DNA of 64,000 bases from the NCBI GenBank assembly GCA_026014585.1, contig JAOZIA010000022.1:124001-188000 (forward strand). The letters are read 5' to 3'. Both the position numbers and the translations under genes were made by a program. Source of the DNA: Candidatus Bathyarchaeota archaeon. GTDB taxonomy: Archaea > Thermoproteota > Bathyarchaeia > Bathyarchaeales > Bathycorpusculaceae. Shown here in pieces: positions 50,482-58,200 of this stretch (its first letter is position 1; the number at the start of each line of letters is the position of its first letter). Below the pieces are notes generated by a model. It searched no databases, was not told the DNA's origin, and worked only from the letters and a program-made list of their open reading frames with translations.

Positions 50482-50898
50482 ATGTCTGAATTCAAGGTTT
50501 TCAACCAAACAATCCATTTTAGCACCCAAGGCGATATCGACTTTATAGACCTAACCGAAAAAACTCAAAATGCCGTAAACACCTCAGGCATCAAAAACGG
50601 CATCGTCCACGTCTTTGCCCCCCACGCAACAGGCATCCTAATCCTAACCGAAAATGACCCCGACCTGCTCAGCGACATCAAAGACTTCCTCCAAGAACTC
50701 GCACCCAAACACGGCACCTATAATCACCCTTCAAATGCCCATGCACACCTACGCTCTATGATGCTGCCACCTGACAAGACGTTGCCTGTAATCGGGGGAC
50801 GCGTGGAATATGGAACGTGGCAGTCGTTGCTTTTTGTGGAAACCGACGTTTACCCACGCAAACGAATGGTTATAATTCAGGTTTTAGGTGAGCAGTAG
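50482..50898 (+). CDS. YjbQ/UPF0047 family protein
   Basis: A 138-aa protein of the YjbQ family, for which weak thiamine-phosphate synthase activity has been shown in bacteria. The family signature is complete: GIVHVFAPHATGILILTENDP (two parts), with His in PHATG, then HGTYNHPSNAHAHLRSMMLP and GRVEYGTWQSLLFVETD, followed by RKRMVIIQVLGE at the end. Several histidines probably bind a metal. I use ATG 50482, with GGAG 6 bp upstream; TTG 50470 and ATG 50476 lie in or before the ribosome binding site. The length is exactly that of the family. Real role in archaea unknown. Confidence 0.93.
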   Translation: MSEFKVFNQTIHFSTQGDIDFIDLTEKTQNAVNTSGIKNGIVHVFAPHATGILILTENDPDLLSDIKDFLQELAPKHGTYNHPSNAHAHLRSMMLPPDKTLPVIGGRVEYGTWQSLLFVETDVYPRKRMVIIQVLGEQ

Positions 50899-51006
50899 TT
50901 TCTGCTTTTCGCTTTTCACATTCTGGCTTTTCGTAATTTACCATGCTATTTTACCTATTAAATGATAAACGCATAAGTTAGTAAGCAATTTTTTAACTGT
51001 TTATTG

Positions 51007-51366
51007 TAAAAAGTGACCATACGAAATTTTTTCGTTCACTATCACAGTTTCTACGGCAAAGATTTCAATCCAACAAAACAAATTCAGCCACAACAAGACC
51101 GCCAGTCACCTCATGCTGAAACAAAAAAGGAAAAACACATGAACAAACCAACGTCTTCAACCAAAAACCTCAGCTACAAGTACACAAATAAAAAAATCTC
51201 CCAAAATTTATGTCTTCATGTCAGTAGGTTACCAAAAAAATGCTGACAGAATCCTGAAAATCAGCAAAAACCCGGACAGTCACATGAAAAAAGAGGTTTG
51301 ACCAGAAACGCGACCGCAAAGTCTTAAGGGACTAACTTTTACAGTTTCATGATTATATAAGGTTCG
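51007..51366 (-). ncRNA. Candidate noncoding RNA gene R2, member of a two-copy family
   Basis: A minus-strand element of 360 bp colinear with R1 (43898-44282). The 23-nt TATA-containing box is at 51344-51366 and identical to that of R1; block (ii) lies near 51161-51180, block (iii) at 51114-51141, AATCTTTGC near 51056-51064 and the 3' palindrome ACGAAAAAATTTCGT with the following ATGGTCACTTTTTAC at 51007-51035. The palindrome differs inside from that of R1 but keeps its 6-bp arms. A possible stem TGCTGA/TCAGCA is in the first half (near 51241-51270). The pncA terminator directly precedes the box, so R2 should be an independent unit. No open frame is shared with R1. Confidence 0.5.
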
Positions 51367-51375
51367 TTTTACTTC

Positions 51376-51398
51376 GAAAAATGGGAGCTTATTGCTCC
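51376..51398 (-). terminator. Hairpin terminator at the end of pncA
   Basis: GGAGC (51384-51388 on the plus strand) and GCTCC (51394-51398) form a 5-bp stem that contains the pncA stop codon in its AATAA loop, followed on the minus strand by ATTTTT. This is a compact factor-independent terminator right before the promoter box of R2. Confidence 0.5.
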
Positions 51399-52168
51399 GT
51401 TTTTATGCGGGTTGAGCCTTTTGGTCGCATTCGGGCTTTCTTTTTGCTGTCCTGTCGTGCAAGGGGTTTTTCTCCCAGAACATCAGATTCAAGCTCATCC
51501 AGCGAGAGCACATCAACAGCCTCTTGAAAATCCGTTGAAACAGCCTGTTCAGCGCCAGCCTTAACCATCTCCTCAACTGCACGCTCCACATCTCCCGGGT
51601 TCACATCTATACCCCTGATAGCATCCATGAGCACAATTGTTGGGTACCCAAGCTTTCTTGCATCCAAAACCGTGTTCACAATACAGTAATCAGTTGCCAA
51701 TCCACCGACAAAAAATCGTACAACATCCTTCTTTTTGAGTTCATCTGCAAGGTTTGTTCCGTCAAAGGCTGAATAGGCTTCTTTATCTGCACGTGTCGCT
51801 TTTGAAACGATTACAGTTCGTCTTGACAGTTTAAGGTCAGAATGAAACTCGGCACCTCTAGTGTTTTCGACGCAGTGAGATGGCCATGGTCCGCCTTGTG
51901 CTTTGAAGCTCATGTGGTTTGGCGGGTGCCAGTCGCGGCTGGCGATTACAGTAGCCTTTGCATTTTCAAAAATTTTTGAGTATGCATTTAGGATTGGTAT
52001 TACCTGGTTTCCGTTCGGGACGGGAAGTGCGCCTTTGTCGAGAAAATCATTTTGGATGTCAGTTATCAACAAGGCGTCTTTGTTTGAGACTATGAAGTTT
52101 TTTTGCAAAAGTTCACTCTCAAAAATATTTAGTGAAAGGTTCCGAAATAAACTTTTCTTGAAAAACAA
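51389..52168 (-). CDS. pncA: Nicotinamidase (isochorismatase family)
   Basis: A 259-aa cysteine hydrolase that converts nicotinamide to nicotinate in NAD salvage. The catalytic triad is visible: D37 in LLITDIQNDFL, K123 in VIVSKAT and C162 in GGLATDYCIVNTVLDA. Metal ligands are D79 and H81 in IASRDWHPPNHMSF and H98 in WPSHCV. A basic tail of about 40 residues (KKKARMRPKGSTRIKTEQ) and an N-terminal extension of about 28 residues are unusual. ATG 52168 is 31-35 bp from the TATAC of the 26-nt motif, so the message would be nearly leaderless. It is divergent from nnrDE, another NAD-related gene. Confidence 0.9.
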   Translation of the reverse strand: MFFKKSLFRNLSLNIFESELLQKNFIVSNKDALLITDIQNDFLDKGALPVPNGNQVIPILNAYSKIFENAKATVIASRDWHPPNHMSFKAQGGPWPSHCVENTRGAEFHSDLKLSRRTVIVSKATRADKEAYSAFDGTNLADELKKKDVVRFFVGGLATDYCIVNTVLDARKLGYPTIVLMDAIRGIDVNPGDVERAVEEMVKAGAEQAVSTDFQEAVDVLSLDELESDVLGEKPLARQDSKKKARMRPKGSTRIKTEQ

Positions 52169-52177
52169 GGTTACAAC

Positions 52178-52203
52178 TGTGTTTTGGTGATGCTTTTGTA
52201 TAC
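52178..52203 (-). promoter_or_regulatory. 26-nt motif, copy 4, promoter of pncA
   Basis: On the minus strand GTATACAAAAGCATCACC followed by AAAACACA. The motif covers the region from the TATA box to the probable start of transcription of pncA, as an operator would. It lies in the gap shared with nnrDE, whose own TATA-like CTTATATTTTC is at about 52216-52226. Confidence 0.55.
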
Positions 52204-52246
52204 GAGACAGTTAGGCTTATCTTATATTTTCACTCAATAGTACCCC

Positions 52247-53776
52247 ATGCGACCTCAAAAGACAATAACAAGCAACCAAATGAGAACCCTAGAAACCAAC
52301 GCACAATACTTTGGCATCACACTTACCCAACTCATGGAAAACGCTGGCGCCAACATAGCAAAAGAAATAGTAGAACGCGTCAGCAAAGACAAAAAAATAG
52401 CCATTTTCTGCGGACTAGGCGGAAACGGCGGCGACGGTTTTGTTGCTGCACGACATCTACTCGCCCAAGGCTACAATGTGCAAGTGTTTTTGGCTGGAAA
52501 AAGCCGTGACATCAACCATGAATCCGCCAAAACAAACTTTACCATACTGCAAAACCTAAACGGAGCTGTCCCAATCAGGGAAATCACGGACAGTTCAGCA
52601 ATTCCCAAGGTTGAAGCCGATACCCTTGTAGACGCATTGTTGGGAACAGGCAGCAAAGGAGCCCTCAAAGCACCCATAGCTCAAATAGTTCATCAGATTA
52701 ACAACTTAAAACACTACACCATCGCCATAGATGCCCCAACTGGAATCAACTCAGACACTGGTGAGGTGCTGGGCACAGCAGTCAAAGCTGACTTAACCAT
52801 AACATTCCATAAGGCAAAAGCTGGCTTAGATAAAGCCAAAAAGTACGTGGGTCAACTGGTTGTTGCAGACATCGGATTACCCAATGAACTAGAAGGTTTT
52901 GCGGGCCCAGGCGATGTAGACGCAGTGGTTAAGGGTCGCGAGGCATCTGCTCATAAGGGCGATTTTGGCAGGTTACTGGTTGTTGGCGGTAGCGAAGTGT
53001 TTAGTGGAGCACCCACACTAGTGGCGTTGGCTGCTATGCGTGTTGGCGTGGATATTGTTTATGTTGCGGCTCCTGAACGGGCGGCGGTTGCGATTTCTTC
53101 ATTGAGCCCTGACTTAATCACCATCAAACTCAAAGGCGCAAACCTAAACCCCGACAACATAGCCGAACTCAAACCCTACCTTGACACAGTCGACGCCGTA
53201 GCGATTGGTCCAGGTTTAGGCTTGGCAGCGGAAACTAAAAAGTTCGTTAAAGCTTTCATCGAGGAAGTTGAAGCTGCAGGTAAACCGCTTTTGATAGACG
53301 CTGATGGACTAAAAGCGTTTGCCACATTCAAACGTGCCCTAAAGGTACCCGCAGTTTTGACACCGCATGCCAGCGAATACGCGATTTTAACAGGTGACAA
53401 ACTACCGGGTACAGAGCAGGAAAATGTTGAGGCAATTATGAAGGCTGCTAAGAAACTCAAAGCTGTCCTGCTGGTTAAGGGTAAAGTGGACATAATCTGC
53501 AGTGCTGACCAATCAAAACTGAATTTCACAGGCAACCCAGGCATGACCGTGGGCGGCACAGGTGATGTTCTCTCTGGCGTGGTTGCAGCGTTGTTAGCAC
53601 AAGGCATAGACCCGTTTGCGGCGGCGGTTGCTGGAGCGTTTGTGAATGGGGCTGCAGGCGATTTTGTTGCAAATCAGATGGGTTTTCACATGGTTGCTAC
53701 AGATGTGGTTGAGTGGATTCCTGCGGTTTTGGAGGATCCAATGAGCCACTTGAAGGTGAAAGTGCCTGGAAAATGA
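52247..53776 (+). CDS. nnrDE: Bifunctional NAD(P)HX epimerase / ADP-dependent NAD(P)HX dehydratase
   Basis: A 509-aa fusion protein that repairs hydrated NADH and NADPH. The N-terminal YjeF epimerase part spans about residues 1-215, with LMENAGANIAKEIVERV and the phosphate loop CGLGGNGGDGFVAARHL. The C-terminal ribokinase-like dehydratase part (about 225-500) has GGSEVFSGAPTLVALAAMR, IGPGLGL, LTPHASEYAILTG and NPGMTVGGTGDVLSGVVAALL, where the GTGD segment binds ADP. This fused form is common in bacteria and archaea. ATG 52247 follows a TATA-like box by about 25 bp, so it may be leaderless. Stop and tsr3 start region overlap. Confidence 0.96.
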   Translation: MRPQKTITSNQMRTLETNAQYFGITLTQLMENAGANIAKEIVERVSKDKKIAIFCGLGGNGGDGFVAARHLLAQGYNVQVFLAGKSRDINHESAKTNFTILQNLNGAVPIREITDSSAIPKVEADTLVDALLGTGSKGALKAPIAQIVHQINNLKHYTIAIDAPTGINSDTGEVLGTAVKADLTITFHKAKAGLDKAKKYVGQLVVADIGLPNELEGFAGPGDVDAVVKGREASAHKGDFGRLLVVGGSEVFSGAPTLVALAAMRVGVDIVYVAAPERAAVAISSLSPDLITIKLKGANLNPDNIAELKPYLDTVDAVAIGPGLGLAAETKKFVKAFIEEVEAAGKPLLIDADGLKAFATFKRALKVPAVLTPHASEYAILTGDKLPGTEQENVEAIMKAAKKLKAVLLVKGKVDIICSADQSKLNFTGNPGMTVGGTGDVLSGVVAALLAQGIDPFAAAVAGAFVNGAAGDFVANQMGFHMVATDVVEWIPAVLEDPMSHLKVKVPGK

Positions 53777-54314
53777 TGAGCAATCTCCCGTTTCTTTTCC
53801 TGTAAAAATCAGCATTTACCATGCAGCGCAGGATGACCCAAAAAAGAACACCGCACTACGGCTAAAACGTCGTGGAATCGCTCGCATCGTTTCAAAGGTT
53901 CGGTTTTTGCCCAAGCGCTCCATTGTGCTAAACCCGTTTAGTGAAATTGCGTTGTCGCCTGCTGACCATGACCGCATAGGCGAGTTTGGAGTGGCAGCGC
54001 TAGATTGTAGTTGGGAGCAAGCGCAGAAAGTCATGGGTGAACACGTAAGAGGCACCAGCCGATGCCTGCCGATTCTGCTAGCAAGCAACCCTGTGAACTT
54101 TGGCAAACTCACCAAGCTCTCCACAGCGGAAGCGATAGCGGCGGCGCTCTATATTGCAGGCTTCAAAGAGGAGGCGCAGATGGTTTTGGAGATTTTTCCG
54201 TGGGGTCACACGTTTTTTGAGCTTAATCAAAAGTTTCTTGACAACTATGTGCAGGCTAAGGATAGCGCTGAGGTTGTGCAGATGCAAAAGCGTCTTTTTG
54301 AGGGTAAACGTTGA
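53766..54314 (+). CDS. tsr3: rRNA aminocarboxypropyltransferase Tsr3 without a canonical start codon
   Basis: The product (about 182 aa) is the archaeal Tsr3, which moves the aminocarboxypropyl group of SAM onto a pseudouridine of small-subunit rRNA. The N-terminal family signature KISIYHAAQDDPKKNTALRL and RRGIARIV are encoded at about 53805-53880, upstream of the TTG at 53907, so a start there would delete essential residues. In this frame no ATG, GTG or TTG occurs between the stop at 53757 and 53907. A CTG at 53766 has GGTGA 6 bp upstream and gives a natural-looking ENDEQSPVSFPVKI. The other option is ATG 53773 (overlapping the nnrDE stop) with a -1 shift in TTTCTTTTCC before the stop at 53803. 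Both, or a sequencing error, are possible. Confidence 0.85.
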   Translation: MENDEQSPVSFPVKISIYHAAQDDPKKNTALRLKRRGIARIVSKVRFLPKRSIVLNPFSEIALSPADHDRIGEFGVAALDCSWEQAQKVMGEHVRGTSRCLPILLASNPVNFGKLTKLSTAEAIAAALYIAGFKEEAQMVLEIFPWGHTFFELNQKFLDNYVQAKDSAEVVQMQKRLFEGKR

Positions 54315-54321
54315 GTAGAAG

Positions 54322-54347
54322 TGTGTTTTGGGGATGCTTTTGTATAC
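54322..54347 (-). promoter_or_regulatory. 26-nt motif, copy 5
   Basis: On the minus strand GTATACAAAAGCATCCCC followed by AAAACACA. A transcript from here would run antisense into tsr3; no minus-strand gene is present, so the copy may serve an antisense RNA or be a relic. Confidence 0.4.
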
Positions 54348-54366
54348 CGAAGGCATTTTCAACATT

Positions 54367-54390
54367 TAATGGCTTGAAATATAGCCATTA
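54367..54390. other. Hairpin between tsr3 and repeat copy C
   Basis: A perfect 8-bp stem, TAATGGCT (54367-54374) with AGCCATTA (54383-54390), has an 8-nt loop. It lies 7 bp to the left of dispersed repeat copy C and could end tsr3 transcription, although no T-run follows. Confidence 0.4.
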
Positions 54391-54396
54391 CAGACC

Positions 54397-54460
54397 GACC
54401 CCTCTATCGTTTCTGCATAGATCAACTATTTGGAGCCTAATGGGTGCCAAATAGAAAGGT
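54397..54460 (+). repeat. Dispersed repeat, copy C
   Basis: The third copy of the repeat that is also at 5824-5886 and 34722-34780. It contains CCCCTCTATCGTTTCTGCAT, then ATAGATCAA as in copy B, and CTATTTGG-N13-CCAAATAG, a perfect 8-bp inverted repeat that could fold. It lies between tsr3 and a HAD gene. Confidence 0.7.
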
Positions 54461-54570
54461 TGTTTGAAAGTTGCTATTCACTTAGCGACAAATAAACTGT
54501 GGTTTACCGTAAAGTATATGTTTGTTGCCAAATCTGAAAAAGCAAAACCACCCTAAAGGATGCATCAGCA

Positions 54571-55242
54571 ATGGCAATAAAAGCAGTAATTTTCGATTTA
54601 GATGGCACATTAGCCAATTTCAACCTTAACTACAAAACCCTACGTGCGGAAGCCCGAGGCATCCTCCTTAAGGCAAGCGTGCCCGCCTCACTTTTAGCAG
54701 TTAACCAAAGCATCTTTGAAATGCTCAAACTCACAGAAATCTACTTCAAAAAATCACCTTCAGCATACGAGCAGGCGCGAATCAAGGTTTTGGAAATCAC
54801 AGATAAGTTCGAGCTGGAAGCTGCCCAAACCACCTGCCTAATGTCAGGCGCTGTTGAAACCTTAAAAAACCTAAAAAAGCAGGGCATAAAAATGGGGTTA
54901 TGCACCATCAGTAGCCAAAAATCAGCTAATCATATTCTGCACCGTTTCAAAATCGCGGAGTATTTTGAGGGGGTGGTTTCGCGTGAGCAGGTCAAGCATG
55001 TTAAGCCGCATCCTGAACAGGTTGAGTTGGCACTCAAAGCCCTTGATGTCGCCGCAGAGAACACTTTGGTTGTAGGGGACAGCATCGCAGATGTTAAGGC
55101 AGCCCAAGAAAGCAAAGCTGTGGCCGTTGGCATTCCAACAGGTTATAATACGCCCCAGCAGCTTACAGAAGCAGGCGTAAACTACCTAATCACAGCCTTA
55201 ACAGATTTGCCAGTGTTGATAGAAGAAATAAACAAAGCTTAG
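54571..55242 (+). CDS. HAD superfamily phosphatase, phosphoglycolate-phosphatase-like
   Basis: A 223-aa HAD hydrolase. Motif I is AVIFDLDGTLANFN with nucleophile D9 and acid D11, the C1-type helical cap covers about residues 15-85, motif II is in LCTISSQKS (Ser/Thr) and the Lys is in VKHVKPHPEQVELALKAL, and motif IV is VVGDSIADVKAAQESKA. It is of the beta-phosphoglucomutase/phosphoglycolate phosphatase group and should remove phosphate from a small metabolite. ATG 54571 follows GGATGCATCAGCA. The gene converges with the helicase-nuclease gene at a 22-bp distance. Substrate cannot be predicted. Confidence 0.9.
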   Translation: MAIKAVIFDLDGTLANFNLNYKTLRAEARGILLKASVPASLLAVNQSIFEMLKLTEIYFKKSPSAYEQARIKVLEITDKFELEAAQTTCLMSGAVETLKNLKKQGIKMGLCTISSQKSANHILHRFKIAEYFEGVVSREQVKHVKPHPEQVELALKALDVAAENTLVVGDSIADVKAAQESKAVAVGIPTGYNTPQQLTEAGVNYLITALTDLPVLIEEINKA

Positions 55243-55264
55243 CTGTAACAAAAAAGGGAAAGGG

Positions 55265-58200
55265 TTAGGCTGCGGTTAGCACGTTGTCCTTGTAGACAAG
55301 ACGTCGTTCCCGTACGAGTTGCTCCAGAATCTCAGAAAACCGTTCTTTAGCAGACTCGCCTGAATGGTTGATGCCAAACACTTTGGCGGTTTCTGAAATC
55401 AAAGATTCCTCGCCTATGCCTAAGGCGTATTTGGCGATTTGTGTCATGGCTTCTTCGACTTCTTCAGGTGGGATGTATTCAGGTTTGCGTCTGCTCTCGG
55501 GGATGCCTTCAACTGGAACGCGGATGGGGACTTTTTTGAGCAGTGGAGGCCAAATAAAACTGCCTCTAAAATCAGCTTTCTGTTCCCGAATCAGGTTATT
55601 GAGCGCATCTTTAACCGCATGAGTAACATTAACCGTGACTCGTTCTACACCCCAAGCAGCGGCTAAGCGTTCTACGGCGTAGTCAAAGTGAATTGGTCCC
55701 TCGTTTTCGATGAGCTCCTGTAGTAGGCGGGTTTGGATTGAGTGATTCTCAGGGTAGTGGAACTCATTTTTCTGTTTGGAGTTAATGCTTCCTCTTGCAC
55801 TGTCAACTCGAATGTAGGGGTCATAGACTGCTTTGATTGGGTGAGTTTTGTAGGGAACGCCGAGTTTTTCGATGCCGCCGAATTTGACTTTGCGGAAAGT
55901 GTTCTGTGCCAACATGTCTTCACGGGTTTCCACGATGGGTTTTTGCGCTACATTGTCGAGGTGGAGTTTATGGGCTTGTGCTAATGCCTCTTTTAATCGT
56001 TTAATTTCGCTGTCTCGTCTTGAAACCCACGCGGGACTCCAGACACGGTAAATATGCCAGCCTAAATTGTGCAGGACTTGCTCGCGGAGGCGGTCACGGT
56101 CTCGGGCGCTGTTGCTGCTCTTGTAGCTTGCACCATCACATTCCACACCCATAAGGTAATATCCGGGGTTTACGGGGTCAACTACGCCAAGGTCAATACG
56201 GTAGCCGCTGCAACCCACCTGTGGAACTACTTGGTAGCCCATCTTTTTGATTTCCGCCGCGATGTCCTCATCTAAGGCTGAGTCAAACTCGCCACGTTTC
56301 ACCTTTGCCAACTGCAAGGCTTCAGGACCTTTCTCAGCATATTCCAGATAGCCTCTAATGGTTTGCACTCCGACGGCTTTCACGTCGGGGTCGATGTCGG
56401 TTGCTTTTATGGATGTTACCAGTACGACTTTTTCGCGTGCTCTTGTGACGGCAACGTTTAATCGGCGTTCTCCTCCAGGCTTGTTGAGGGGTCCAAAGTT
56501 CATGGTTATGTTGCCGTTTTGGTCATATCCATAGCCTACACTGAAGAATATGACGTCGCGTTCGTCTCCTTGCACATTTTCAAGGTTCTTTACAAAGAAG
56601 CCTTCGAGGCGGTCTTCGATGAAGAACTTTTCAAACTCGGGATTGTCCTTTAAGCGTCGGTCAATGGCTTCCTGCACGGTTTCCATCTGAGCAATACTAA
56701 AGGTAACTACGCCCAATGTTTTGTTGGGGTAACGACTGAAGTGGTCAAATACGAGATCAGCGAGACGTTCAGCTTCTTTGGGATTGTCACGTTTGCCGCC
56801 GCGGTCATAAATGCCGCCTTTTACATAGTCCAGTTTTACGCCTAAATTGTCAGTTTTTGCAGAGGCTGACGGGAAGGTGATGAGTGTGTTTTCGTAGAAG
56901 CGGTTATTGGAGAATGCGATGAGTTCTTCATGTTTGCTTCTGTAGTGCCAACGCAACGTCTTCACGGGCAAACCAACACCCAAACACTCGTCAAGGATGC
57001 TATCAAACACTTCCACGTCATCATCGCTGATTTCATCCCAGTCAAAATCTTCCAGTAGGCTCTTTTGGAAGAACGAGGTTGGGGGAAGTTGCTTGTTGTC
57101 TCCTGCAACCACAAGGGTTTTGCCGCGGTATATGGAGCCGATGGCGTCTTCGGGGACAATTTGGCTGGCTTCGTCAAAGAGTATTAGGTCGAATTTGGAG
57201 GATTCGGGTGAGAGGAATTGGCTTACGCTGATGGGACTCATGAGGAGGCAGGGTTTTAGTTTGACAAGTAGGTTGGGGATTTTCTGTAGCAGGGTGCGGA
57301 TGGGCATGAGGCGGCGTTTTTTGGCTGCTTCTTTGAGTAGGATGTTGGCTTCAGAGTCGCCTGCTTGGATGATGATATCTTGTGGTTTGCGGCTGTTGGC
57401 TTCAGAGATTACCCTGTAAGGAGTTAAGCGAATGAGGTCTTGGTCGAGTTTTTTGAAGTCCGCGATGAGTTGTTCATGGTTTTCGCGGCGGAACTGCCCC
57501 AGCAGGGGGTCTTGGGTGTAGAGGTTGTTTATCCAGTCCTGTAGGGCACCCCGTTTGAACACGTCAACAAGGGTTGGTGATGCGGGATGGTTTTCAACTA
57601 AGGCATCAAAGAATTTGTCTAAGCCGCGTAGGCTGAAGCGGTTTTTGATGTCTTTAAAGTCAATCCAAACTTGCAACTCATCCACTCGAGCACGCAAACT
57701 CATAATCCGCTCAATGATAACGGCAGTTTGGAGGGTTTTGAGTGGCTGGTTCTGATACATCAAGTCTGATTCGAAACGGTTCTCAAGGCTTGTGATTGCT
57801 CTTTGGGAAGCCTCAAGCTGGGTAATTAATGCCGTGTTTTTAGGTGCGGCAGCGGGTCCTTGAGCGGCAATTTCTGCGTAAGCCATGGGTACCGCAACTT
57901 CGCCAAAAACCGCTTTGATTTTGCCTGCCCAATCCAGAACTAAGAGGATTCCTGCCCAGTCCGTATCTAAGCCTTGGTATCTTTGGCCGTATTTGGAGGT
58001 GAGTTGGGCGCGTTCATCAATAATGGATGCTTCTTTGATGCGTACGTTTTGGGCGTCTTTTAAGTCGCTTATTAGTTGGTTGTATGTTTTGGGCTGTTTG
58101 ATGCAGGTGTCTAGGGTTTCATTGGTTAAATCCTGTAGGTAAACGAGGTGGCGCTCGATTTGGTTTGCCCACTCTTCCAACTCGGGGAAGGAGCTGTGGG

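Noticed and set aside
51013-51246. 77-aa frame covering part of R2 on the plus strand
   Set aside because: It runs against the conserved element, is not present in R1 and has a low-complexity Asn/Lys-rich composition.
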